Shown in pieces: positions 1-6,504 of a stretch of 11,287 nt of DNA (position 1 is its first letter; every line of letters starts with the position of its first letter). This DNA is from Candidatus Altarchaeota archaeon (GTDB lineage: Archaea > Altiarchaeota > Altiarchaeia > IMC4 > SCGC-AAA252-I15), in the NCBI GenBank assembly GCA_018815265.1, contig JAHIYG010000060.1:1-11287 (forward strand), in the 5' to 3' direction. The position numbers and the translations under genes were made by a program. The notes beneath the pieces are model-generated. The model saw only the letters and a program-made list of their open reading frames with translations. It was not told the origin of the DNA and ran no database searches.

Positions 1-1547
1 TTGCCCAGTACAGACATGATTGTCGGCTGATATTTCTTGTTTGAATAAAGAACCTCCCTCACACATCCATCTGCAACAATGCTTCCACCTGCCATGATGC
101 ATGCCCTCTTGCAATGCGCAGCTATTGAATCAATGTCATGCGTCACCAAAACTATTGTCTTGCCCTTTTTCCAAATCCTTTCCAAGACGCCCATCATGTT
201 CTTTTTCCACGCGATATCAACTCCCCTCGTCGGCTCGTCAAAGACTACGACTTCAGGGCCAGATACGATGACTGACGCCAGCGCACAAAGTTGGCGCTCC
301 CCGCCCGAAAGGTCGCGGGGATACCTGTCCTTGAGATGCGCGATACCCAGGAACTCAAGCGTCTTCAGCGGGTCTGCCGTGACACCAAGATTATCCAATG
401 TGAACATGAGTTCGTCGTAGACTGTGTCCGAGAAAAGGTACTCGTTCGGATTCTGCGACACGTACCCCACTGTCTTTGCGATTTCTTCGGTCTCAAATGA
501 GGCAATGTCTTCGCCCAAGACATGCACACTTCCTGAGTCTGGTTTCAAAAGTCCGTTGAAGTGTTTGACCAGCGTTGTTTTGCCGCAACCGTTTGCTCCG
601 ATTACAGCTAGAAAATCACCCCTGCATATGCCAAGGTTTATGCCAGACAAAACAGGCACGTTCTTGAATGACTTGGACAACCCAATGACTTCGATGATTT
701 TCTCCCCGGAGTTGAGCGGCTTATCCTTTGGGATTTTTTTGTATCGTAGGTTACGGAATGCCTTCTTCGCAGAGGAGTAATTTGTGGGCGTCCTGATGTC
801 GTATCCCCTTTTATCGAGTGCTATAGACAGTTCAGTATATGATGGCCTGTTTTTCATGGATTGCATCACATCAGCTGGTTTTCCGAATGCCATGTTGTCC
901 ATGTCAAATAATTTGTCAGCTAGGTGAAGCAGCCTCTCAATCCGATGCTCTGACAATATGATTGTTGCGCCTTCTTTCTTTAGCCTATTTAGGTTTTGTA
1001 TGAACTCCTGCGTAGACTCTGGGTCAAGCTGGGATGTCGGCTCGTCAAAAAGCAGGATACTTGGCGTCATAGCCAATACAGAGGCTAAAATGGTCTTTTG
1101 CTTTTCCCCGCCTGATAGGGTTTCCACCTGCCTTTTCATGAGTTTTTCCAGTTTGAACCTTTTTGAATTCAATTCCATGCCATATCTTATCTCCTGGTTT
1201 GGAAGAGCTAGATTTTCCATTCCAAATGCTAGCTCTGACTCCACAGAGGACATGACAAACTGGCTTTCAGGGTCCTGAAATACCAGTCCAACTTCGCGCG
1301 ACATCTCGCGCGTTGTGGTGTGTTTCGTGTCCTTGCCGAATACCGTGACTGAACCAGAGAATGTGCCTCCCGTGAAGTGAGGTATCAGACCGTTTATCAT
1401 CCGAAGAAACGTGGTCTTTCCAGAGCCTGATGAGCCGACAACAATTACGAACTCTCCAACCCCGACTTTCATGTTGAGGTTGCTGATGATTTTTTCAGAG
1501 TCAGGGTATGCAAACGACACGTCTTTGAATACTATTGAGTTTTTCAT
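1..1547 (-). CDS. ecfA: ECF transporter energy-coupling ATPase, two fused ABC domains (partial, C-terminal end missing)
   Basis: Cytoplasmic ATPase that would power vitamin or metal uptake together with the membrane protein EcfT and a substrate-binding S component. The minus strand is open from ATG at 1547 to the window edge (515 codons). Two complete ABC nucleotide-binding domains are visible. Domain 1 (about residues 3-235) has Walker A GSSGSGKTT at 38-46, Q-loop VFQDPESQF, signature LSGGE at 144-148, Walker B LLFDEP ending at 170, and SEH as switch histidine. Domain 2 (from about 283) has Walker A GANGCGKTT at 317-325, signature LSGGE at 413-417, VVFDEP ending at 439, and THD at 469-471. 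Both domains keep the catalytic glutamate, so both look active. The start overlaps the ecfT stop in an ATGA, meaning translational coupling. Fused A1-A2 proteins of this type are known in ECF systems; substrate unknown. Only a short C-terminal tail should be missing. Confidence 0.93.
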   Translation of the reverse strand, partial: MKNSIVFKDVSFAYPDSEKIISNLNMKVGVGEFVIVVGSSGSGKTTFLRMINGLIPHFTGGTFSGSVTVFGKDTKHTTTREMSREVGLVFQDPESQFVMSSVESELAFGMENLALPNQEIRYGMELNSKRFKLEKLMKRQVETLSGGEKQKTILASVLAMTPSILLFDEPTSQLDPESTQEFIQNLNRLKKEGATIILSEHRIERLLHLADKLFDMDNMAFGKPADVMQSMKNRPSYTELSIALDKRGYDIRTPTNYSSAKKAFRNLRYKKIPKDKPLNSGEKIIEVIGLSKSFKNVPVLSGINLGICRGDFLAVIGANGCGKTTLVKHFNGLLKPDSGSVHVLGEDIASFETEEIAKTVGYVSQNPNEYLFSDTVYDELMFTLDNLGVTADPLKTLEFLGIAHLKDRYPRDLSGGERQLCALASVIVSGPEVVVFDEPTRGVDIAWKKNMMGVLERIWKKGKTIVLVTHDIDSIAAHCKRACIMAGGSIVADGCVREVLYSNKKYQPTIMSVLG

Positions 1548-2389
1548 TTTAGTGTAACCAATGTCAGTGAGAGGATGCATGCCAATGCAATTATGTCAAC
1601 ATTGAGCAGTGCATCAAGCGACGGCTTATCTAATGCATGCGTGAATCTTAGGTAAAAAACCACGGCTATGGCAAGCAGGAGTACTGCCGCATGGATTTTA
1701 TCCCTGACTATCCAAGGCTTTCTGAAAAAGTTGGTTCTGTTTCTTGAGTAGCCGCGTGACTCGATTGATTCTGCAATGTTCAAGGATCTCTCAAGCGAAC
1801 AGACTATAGTCGGTATTGATAAACTGGTGAGGTATTTCATCCTTGACAAAATACCTTTTCGCTTGATGTTCAGCCCCCTTGACTTTTGTGCGTCAAGTAC
1901 AGACTGTGAATCGCTCTGGACTGTTGGTATGAAGCGCAGGACAAGGCCTGTGAGTAGGGCAGATGACGATGCGAAAAATGACATAGACCGTATAAGTTCG
2001 TCAGAGGATACCATTTTGTTGAATATGTGAAAAGCCATGAACATGTCAACAAGAAACAAGAGATAAAAAAATGCGTAGTAGACTCCATCCAATGTTATGT
2101 CTCCAGACACTAGAGGTATGGGTATGTCAGCCCCGAAAAGAAATAGTTTATTGGGCACAGAGTATATGACGTTTTCTCCGCCGCGGACTAGAAGCAGGTT
2201 GATGAGAAAAAGGGGTATGCCGAAAAGGCATGATGATAAAAGCGCCACCTTAAGACGTATGCGAAACCTTAGGCCGACATATAAGACAGCAAGCAATACA
2301 ATAAAAAGATACACTATGTTCTCTGTAAGGCTACATAATAGGACAGCCGCAAAAAGCCACAAGACCAAGACACCAGAGCGCAACCCCAT
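1544..2389 (-). CDS. ecfT: ECF transporter transmembrane coupling protein EcfT (CbiQ family)
   Basis: Membrane scaffold of an ECF importer: it links the ATPases to the substrate-binding S protein. It has 281 residues, close to family length. Hydrophobic helices lie near 5-40, 46-68, 105-125, 140-155, 232-248 and 262-280. The long cytoplasmic stretch at about 160-228 carries the two family coupling motifs, AQKSRG (167-172) and ESRGY (210-214), each with the Arg-Gly pair that fits the groove of an ATPase subunit. ATG at 2389 is the first possible start, because an in-frame stop lies three codons upstream. There is no Shine-Dalgarno, which suits a leaderless transcript from the TATGTTTA box at 2414-2421. 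The stop overlaps the start of the ATPase gene. No S component is encoded in the window, so the imported molecule cannot be named. Confidence 0.92.
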   Translation of the reverse strand: MGLRSGVLVLWLFAAVLLCSLTENIVYLFIVLLAVLYVGLRFRIRLKVALLSSCLFGIPLFLINLLLVRGGENVIYSVPNKLFLFGADIPIPLVSGDITLDGVYYAFFYLLFLVDMFMAFHIFNKMVSSDELIRSMSFFASSSALLTGLVLRFIPTVQSDSQSVLDAQKSRGLNIKRKGILSRMKYLTSLSIPTIVCSLERSLNIAESIESRGYSRNRTNFFRKPWIVRDKIHAAVLLLAIAVVFYLRFTHALDKPSLDALLNVDIIALACILSLTLVTLK

Positions 2390-2413
2390 TTTAGTTTATA
2401 TAGAAGTCATGCA

Positions 2414-2452
2414 TAAACATAACCACATGGATAAATTATCCAACTATGTTTA
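2414..2452. promoter_or_regulatory. Divergent promoter/operator between ecfT and the secreted protein gene
   Basis: The 81-base gap between two divergent genes holds a nested inverted repeat. TAAACATA (2414-2421) and TATGTTTA (2445-2452) are outer arms; TGGATAA-A-TTATCCA (2428-2442) is a perfect central 7-1-7 palindrome. Read outward, the outer arms are identical TATGTTTA boxes. The left one is centred about 28 bases before the ecfT ATG and the right one about 22 bases before the GTG at 2471, so they could be the two TATA boxes. The central palindrome would then be a shared operator or a bidirectional TATA element. GGTGG at 2460-2464 is a possible weak ribosome site for the rightward gene. 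Layout is seen; function is inferred. Confidence 0.5.
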
Positions 2453-2470
2453 AAAATATGGTGGAATAAC

Positions 2471-3481
2471 GTGAAAACAGTAAGATTATTGGTTTTAATG
2501 GTTTTTTTGGTGGGTTTAGCGGATGCAGCAAGGGTTGGTGTGGTCATAGATGACGGGACAGATATTGCGAAAAAATGCTATGACTTAGATGATGGAGAGG
2601 GGATGGATGCGCTCTGTTCCAAATCAGGAAACACATGCGACTACAGCTGGGGGGCGCCATTCATCACCAGACTAAATGGCGTTACCTGCTCTACGCAGGG
2701 AACATGCGATGACCCTGTGTGGGGCTCATATCCGACTTACTGGTCAATATACCAGGATGGGTCATACAGCATGGTGGGCATATCAGACATAACAGCAGAG
2801 GATGAGATGGTTTTAGGGTTTGCATGTGGATGCGGGGATGCGCCATCGCAGTCCGCAGACTTCTGCGACATATGCGAATGCAAGAAAGGGAAGAGAATAC
2901 CAAAAATCATGGGGTACTCAATATTGCCTTCTAGCGGAAAGAAGAACAACTCGACAGCATCAGATGTTGAAATAACAGAGGATACGCCCTTTGAAGTTAG
3001 ACTGATAGACAACAAAACTGGAAAGCCAATTAGAAATGCAGTAGTGGATGTTTTACATGGCACGCCAGGAATCAGCGCACCAATTGATTCAGTAAAAACT
3101 GAAAAAAATGGATTGGCAGTGTTTACATTAGAGAAAGGCAGCTACACAGTGCGCATAACAGGGACGCAGTACCCCCACACATACATCGACGTCAGCGTCT
3201 TGGAAGAAACAACGACAACAACCAGCACAAGCACTACATTGGCTACAACAACAACCACGGAGATAGTTAAGACAACAACCACGACGCTTAACCTTCCGAA
3301 ACACATAGACATCGTGGAGCAGAACATGGATGAAAAAAAGGCGACACCAGATAAGCCGTTGGTTGCTGGGATGGCAGCTTCAGATGTGAAGGAGCATGTG
3401 GAGGTAGACCCAACTGACAAAAACGTAGACGATGATTTTCTAAGGTGGCTTTTTGGCTTTTTTGTCGGATATGGTTTTTAG
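2471..3481 (+). CDS. Secreted Cys-rich protein with DUF4430-like domain, Ig-like domain and Thr-rich stalk
   Basis: A 336-residue exported protein. Residues 1-20 form a signal peptide (hydrophobic LLVLMVFLVGL, then ADA, cleavage probably near 20). Ten cysteines follow at 36, 49, 56, 73, 79, 119, 121, 132, 135 and 137, an odd richness for a cytoplasmic protein but normal for a disulfide- or metal-binding surface domain. The stretch 70-120 (NGVTC, then YWSIYQDG, VGIS, and DEMVLGFACG) resembles the transcobalamin-like DUF4430 fold; this is pattern recognition, not a search result. Residues about 166-244 read as an Ig-like/carboxypeptidase-regulatory beta domain (KTGKPIRNAVVDV, GSYTVRITG). Residues 247-272 are mostly Thr, a likely O-glycosylated stalk. 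The C-terminus (323-336) is short and hydrophobic, perhaps an anchor. N159, N160 and N181 sit in sequons. Start is GTG with GGTGG six bases before. Divergent from ecfT; its 3' end overlaps the antiporter gene. Confidence 0.8.
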   Translation: MKTVRLLVLMVFLVGLADAARVGVVIDDGTDIAKKCYDLDDGEGMDALCSKSGNTCDYSWGAPFITRLNGVTCSTQGTCDDPVWGSYPTYWSIYQDGSYSMVGISDITAEDEMVLGFACGCGDAPSQSADFCDICECKKGKRIPKIMGYSILPSSGKKNNSTASDVEITEDTPFEVRLIDNKTGKPIRNAVVDVLHGTPGISAPIDSVKTEKNGLAVFTLEKGSYTVRITGTQYPHTYIDVSVLEETTTTTSTSTTLATTTTTEIVKTTTTTLNLPKHIDIVEQNMDEKKATPDKPLVAGMAASDVKEHVEVDPTDKNVDDDFLRWLFGFFVGYGF

Positions 3482-4684
3482 GTGATGGTGTTCAACGTGG
3501 CATGAACCTGATTCACAAGTTCTCTTAAACATTATCGGAGAGATTATTGCTGAGAGGACCGCCATGGACACGATTACTGAGAAGAGCTCGACCCCTATGA
3601 GGTTTCGCTCAAGCGCTATGCTTGCGATGACCAATTCCACAGCCCCCCTCGGATTTGCCGCCCAACCAATGAGGGGTATGTGAGATTTTTTCACATGGTA
3701 TATGTGGGAGAGCATATGCGCGGCAGCCATTTTTCCAGAGAGTGCTATGAATGTCAGGGCTAGGACAAGATAGATGTTTTCTAGAGTATATGCGAGGTTT
3801 ATGTTTAAGCCAATGTATATGAAGAAAAATGGTATGACCAGGCCGAATGTGACAATCTCCAGGCTTTCGACTATCTCCTTCTCCTCGAGGCGGTTTTTCA
3901 CAGTCAATTGTATTATGACTCCCGCTATGAACGCGCCAACGACGGAGCTTAAGCCGAAGAAGCTAGACAGTAACACTATAATCAAACCGAATATTATGGC
4001 TAGGGAAAATACTGCAGGCTCGGATTTCTCCTTCCAAACAGCCTTTGCAGCCCTTGGCAGCACAGTAAAACCAAGGATATATGATACCAAGACGAATGTG
4101 AGGAAATCCCCTGGAAGAGAGGTTATGTGTTCAATGCCTCCCCCCTCTACATAGCCGATGACCGCGGCAAGGGACAAAACACCCAATAGGTCATCTATCA
4201 TCCCTGCCTCCATTATGAGTGCCCCAACAGATGAATTAAGCATCCCATATTCCATGAGTATCTCGATCGTTATTGCTTCGGCACTGATTGCCAGACATAT
4301 CCCTACAATAACTGAAGCAAGCAATCCGACATCCAGTAGCCCTAAAAAAGCAAGGGCCTGCATGAACAAGAAGCCTCCTGCAAAGGGTATAGTATACCCC
4401 AGCAAAGCCAATGCCATCGCCTCCTTAGATGACTTTAGAAGGCGATGAACTGAAATTTTGGTCCCGACCAGAAGCATCAAAAAAACAATGCCCAAGTCAG
4501 CCAAGGAGGATATGAAGGAAAAAACCTGGTCAGAGCGCATGATGGATGCAAAGACCGGCAATCCAAGAAAAACCCCTGCAATAATCTGGCCCAACACCTT
4601 AGGATGCCTCAAACGGTAGAATGTCTCGGAAAAAATAAACGCCAGAGAAAGACAGACTGTGACAATGACCAAAATCAACTCCAT
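3440..4684 (-). CDS. CPA2-family monovalent cation:proton antiporter (Kef/NapA-like)
   Basis: Integral membrane exchanger of Na+ or K+ for H+, used for ion and pH balance. It has 414 residues, with about 12-13 hydrophobic segments from residue 1 to about 387. Family landmarks are visible: LADLGIVFLMLLVGTKI (61-77), the SAEAIT crossover region (134-139), the AGMIDDLLGVL segment with the ion-binding Asp pair D164-D165 (as in electrogenic NapA-type members), GLSSVVGAFIAGVII (244-258), a lysine K318 in a late helix, and NPRGAVELVIASIAL (344-358). There is no C-terminal RCK/TrkA nucleotide-binding domain, unlike KefB/C. The short cytoplasmic tail contains Cys and His (C390, C395, H396, H399-H401) and may bind metal. 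Start ATG at 4684 has no Shine-Dalgarno but a TATA box 26 bases upstream. Its last 42 bases overlap the convergent secreted-protein gene. Exact ion unknown. Confidence 0.92.
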   Translation of the reverse strand: MELILVIVTVCLSLAFIFSETFYRLRHPKVLGQIIAGVFLGLPVFASIMRSDQVFSFISSLADLGIVFLMLLVGTKISVHRLLKSSKEAMALALLGYTIPFAGGFLFMQALAFLGLLDVGLLASVIVGICLAISAEAITIEILMEYGMLNSSVGALIMEAGMIDDLLGVLSLAAVIGYVEGGGIEHITSLPGDFLTFVLVSYILGFTVLPRAAKAVWKEKSEPAVFSLAIIFGLIIVLLSSFFGLSSVVGAFIAGVIIQLTVKNRLEEKEIVESLEIVTFGLVIPFFFIYIGLNINLAYTLENIYLVLALTFIALSGKMAAAHMLSHIYHVKKSHIPLIGWAANPRGAVELVIASIALERNLIGVELFSVIVSMAVLSAIISPIMFKRTCESGSCHVEHHHLKTISDKKAKKPP

Positions 4685-4705
4685 ACTAACTCATTTAAAA
4701 ACAAA

Positions 4706-4714
4706 GATAAAAAC
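4706..4714 (-). promoter_or_regulatory. TATA box of the antiporter gene
   Basis: On the minus strand the sequence reads GTTTTTATC, centred 26 bases before the ATG at 4684. This spacing fits a leaderless archaeal transcript. It is one of several promoters in the window with the same geometry. Confidence 0.45.
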
Positions 4715-4768
4715 GCAACCGAACCATATTTATTTTCCTATGTGGATTGTTTTTCTACTATCATAACA

Positions 4769-4784
4769 AGCGACTAAAGTCGCT
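4769..4784. repeat. Hairpin 1 of the purD upstream region
   Basis: Perfect inverted repeat AGCGAC / GTCGCT with loop TAAA (4775-4778). First of four hairpins with C-TAA...G loops. Confidence 0.8.
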
Positions 4785-4786
4785 AG

Positions 4787-4825
4787 TTTGATGCGAGGCA
4801 GACTAAATGTCTGCCAGCATACAAA
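4787..4825. repeat. Hairpin 2 of the purD upstream region
   Basis: Core stem GGCAGAC (4797-4803) / GTCTGCC (4809-4815), loop TAAAT. The stem continues, after a GA/A internal loop, with ATGC (4791-4794) / GCAT (4817-4820), and after one bulged A with TTTG (4787-4790) / CAAA (4822-4825): 15 pairs in all. The right arm overlaps the left arm of hairpin 3. Confidence 0.8.
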
Positions 4826-4848
4826 AACAGCTAAGCTGTTTTATGTAT
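4819..4848. repeat. Hairpin 3 of the purD upstream region
   Basis: Stem AAAACAGC (4824-4831) / GCTGTTTT (4835-4842) around loop TAA, extended past a bulged A (4843) by ATACA (4819-4823) / TGTAT (4844-4848): 13 pairs. It competes with the outer stem of hairpin 2 for bases 4819-4825. Confidence 0.8.
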
Positions 4849-4871
4849 AAGTTTGAAACCGTAATAGATAT

Positions 4872-4878
4872 AGGAGGT
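4872..4878 (+). promoter_or_regulatory. Strong but displaced Shine-Dalgarno of purD
   Basis: AGGAGGT is the best ribosome-binding sequence on the plus strand here, yet it lies 22 bases before ATG 4901 and 37 bases before ATG 4916. No start codon lies at normal distance. If hairpin 4 (4881-4907) is folded, the unpaired distance to ATG 4916 shrinks to about 10 bases. Confidence 0.55.
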
Positions 4879-4880
4879 AT

Positions 4881-4907
4881 AAACCGTTCCCTAAAATGGG
4901 ATGGTTT
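4881..4907 (+). repeat. Hairpin 4, between the Shine-Dalgarno and the purD start
   Basis: AAACC (4881-4885) pairs with GGTTT (4903-4907) and TCCC (4888-4891) with GGGA (4898-4901), loop TAAAAT, internal loop GT/T. It places ATG 4901 in a stem and leaves ATG 4916 free. The stem is weaker than those of hairpins 2 and 3. Confidence 0.55.
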
Positions 4908-4915
4908 CATCGCGT

Positions 4916-6238
4916 ATGAGGGTGTTGGTTGTCGGAAACGGAGCGAGGGAGCACGCAATAGCAAAGGCGCTGAATGATTCTGGAGGGGAGTTATACGGTT
5001 TCATGAATGCTGTAAACCCTGGAATATCAAGAATCTGCAGGGACTACACTGTCGGAGACATATTAAACCCTGGGAAAGTGTTTGAATACTCCAGAAAGAA
5101 GGGTGTGGAGTTGGCGGTTATCGGGCCTGAGGCACCATTGGGTGCAGGAGTCGCCGACGCATTGGAAGATGCAGGCATACTATGTGTTGGCCCCAGGAAA
5201 AGCCCGGCAAGATTAGAGACCGATAAAAGCTTTGCAAGACCTCTAATGCAAAAATACAACATCAGGGGGTGCCCAGCATTCGGAGTATTTGACAACAAAG
5301 AGGATGCATGCAGTTACATAGACGACTTCGGAGGCGACCTCGCAATAAAACCCGCAGGATTGACAGGGGGTAAAGGAGTGGCAATCATGGGAGAGCACTT
5401 CGATTTAGATGGTGCGAAAAAGTATGTATGCGAGATTTTTGACACCAACATGGGAAAAATACCCAAAGTCGTCTTGGAGGAGAGACTAGTCGGTGAGGAG
5501 TTTACACTGCAGGGTTTTGTCGACGGGAAGACCGTGGTTGGCGCACCCATGGTACAAGACCACAAAAGAGCCTACGACGGAGATGTCGGACCAAACACTG
5601 GAGGGATGGGCTCCTACACAGACAAAGGATACATCCTGCCTTTTCTAACGCAGAAAGACTACGACGACGGACTTGCGATTATGAGAGACACCATAGAGGC
5701 AGTCGAAAAAGAGACTGGAGAAAGATACCGGGGCTTCCTATACGGGCAGTTCATGGCAACAAAAGACGGTGTAAAAGTCATAGAATACAATGCACGGCTT
5801 GGAGACCCGGAAGCAATGAACATACTCTCCATACTTGAGTCTAGCATGGTGGATGTATGCGAAAAAATAGGTGCTGGCAGTCTTGGAGAAAATGATGTAT
5901 CATTCAAGAATAATGCAACAGTCTGCAAATATCTTGTCCCACACGGGTATCCGACGAATCCACTCAAGAATTTGGAAATCAATGTTGACGAGGCAAAGAT
6001 AAAGTCGGCTGGGGCGATACCGTATTATGCGGCAGTCAGGGAAGAGAGTGGGAAGATACTAACATCAAGCTCAAGGGCTGTAGCAGTAGTCGGGGTTTCA
6101 GACACTATAGAAGCAGCGGAAAAAATCGCAGAAGAATGCATGAACTACGTCGACGGCAATCTGATACACAGGAAAGACATAGGCACAAAAGAACTGATAA
6201 AAAAACGGATAGACCACATGAGACAAATTAGGGGATAA
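4916..6238 (+). CDS. purD: Phosphoribosylamine-glycine ligase (GAR synthetase)
   Basis: Cytoplasmic ATP-grasp enzyme of purine synthesis: phosphoribosylamine + glycine + ATP gives glycinamide ribonucleotide, ADP and phosphate. It has 440 residues from ATG 4916, normal for PurD. Visible in order: N-terminal MRVLVVGNGAREHA (1-14), GPEAPLGAG (70-78), the ATP-grasp lysine and glycine loop AIKPAGLTGGKGV (143-155), EERLVGEEFTLQGF (188-201), the PurD signature QDHKRAYDGD then GPNTGGMG (214-232), and the metal-binding EYNARLGDPE (290-299), a form I associate with archaeal PurD. The frame also opens at ATG 4901, adding MVSSR. I prefer 4916 because family N-termini begin there and because hairpin 4 would bury 4901. 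The nearby AGGAGGT suits neither start in a linear leader. No other purine gene is adjacent. Confidence 0.95.
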   Translation: MRVLVVGNGAREHAIAKALNDSGGELYGFMNAVNPGISRICRDYTVGDILNPGKVFEYSRKKGVELAVIGPEAPLGAGVADALEDAGILCVGPRKSPARLETDKSFARPLMQKYNIRGCPAFGVFDNKEDACSYIDDFGGDLAIKPAGLTGGKGVAIMGEHFDLDGAKKYVCEIFDTNMGKIPKVVLEERLVGEEFTLQGFVDGKTVVGAPMVQDHKRAYDGDVGPNTGGMGSYTDKGYILPFLTQKDYDDGLAIMRDTIEAVEKETGERYRGFLYGQFMATKDGVKVIEYNARLGDPEAMNILSILESSMVDVCEKIGAGSLGENDVSFKNNATVCKYLVPHGYPTNPLKNLEINVDEAKIKSAGAIPYYAAVREESGKILTSSSRAVAVVGVSDTIEAAEKIAEECMNYVDGNLIHRKDIGTKELIKKRIDHMRQIRG

Positions 6239-6283
6239 CACCACAGAATATGTAGGAGTGGTTAATTCTCTCTTATGACATAC

Positions 6284-6297
6284 TGTTTTATTTTAGT
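6284..6297 (+). terminator. T-rich terminator after purD
   Basis: About 45 bases after the purD stop the plus strand becomes T-rich (GTTTTATTTTAG), as at archaeal terminators. It overlaps the 3' end of the convergent winged-helix gene. No stem-loop precedes it. Confidence 0.35.
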
Positions 6298-6491
6298 TTG
6301 GCTGTGACTTGTTTGCCTTTGTTTAGAACTATCTTATCTTCCCTGGCGAGCCAACCCAACGCCATATTCAACATTGAATCATCCAATTTCGTCTTCTTCT
6401 TTACATTGCCAACATCCATTTCCTTCCCACTAGCTAGCACGTCAAAAACCTTGCCAGCAGCACCGCCTATTTCACCCCATAAATCAACCAT
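6288..6491 (-). CDS. Winged-helix protein of the DUF2582 type
   Basis: A 67-residue protein recognised by the DUF2582 pattern: an N-terminal GEIGGAAGKVFDVLA (6-20) and the strongly conserved ALGWLAREDKI (44-54), with a KKKTKLDD turn (31-38) before the recognition helix. The fold is a small winged helix-turn-helix, so nucleic-acid binding or a protein-protein role is likely; the family function is not established to my knowledge. The start is secure: GAGGTGAT lies five bases before ATG 6491, the best ribosome site in the window. It follows the zinc-protein gene by 11 bases, and its Shine-Dalgarno overlaps that gene's stop codon, so the two are probably translated from one mRNA. Confidence 0.88.
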   Translation of the reverse strand: MVDLWGEIGGAAGKVFDVLASGKEMDVGNVKKKTKLDDSMLNMALGWLAREDKIVLNKGKQVTAKLK

Positions 6492-6496
6492 TACAA

Positions 6497-6504
6497 ATCA
6501 CCTC
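6497..6504 (-). promoter_or_regulatory. Shine-Dalgarno of the DUF2582-like gene
   Basis: GAGGTGAT, complementary to the usual archaeal 16S rRNA 3' end, five bases before ATG 6491. It shares bases 6503-6504 with the upstream stop TGA (6503-6505), tying the two genes together. Confidence 0.85.

Larger units (their letters stand above)
4756..4915 (+). promoter_or_regulatory. Structured region / putative 5' leader before purD
   Basis: The 4685-4915 gap contains no convincing gene. CATATTTATT near 4725-4734 could be a plus-strand TATA box, which would place transcription start near 4756 and give a leader of about 160 bases. The region holds four successive hairpins (4769-4784, 4787-4825, 4819-4848, 4881-4907) and a strong AGGAGGT at 4872-4878. 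All four loops begin TAA and are closed by C...G. GAAACC (4855-4860) can also pair with GGTTTC (4903-4908), enclosing the Shine-Dalgarno, as an alternative to hairpin four. Possible readings: a regulatory RNA leader for purD, or a cluster of REP-like palindromes. It matches no riboswitch class that I recognise. The transcription start is inferred. Confidence 0.5.

Noticed and set aside
1..1547. Plus-strand open frames of 70-118 codons across 79-1278
   Set aside because: They are shadows of the double-ATPase gene on the minus strand, whose two full sets of ABC motifs are unambiguous.
4791..4850. A 19-codon frame inside the purD hairpins as a leader peptide
   Set aside because: It has no ribosome-binding site and no telling codon run, and it lies wholly within palindromes that explain the sequence better.
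4769..4907. The hairpin cluster as a CRISPR array or tRNA
   Set aside because: The stems differ in sequence and spacing is irregular, so there is no direct repeat with spacers. No cloverleaf, anticodon stem or T-loop consensus can be formed.
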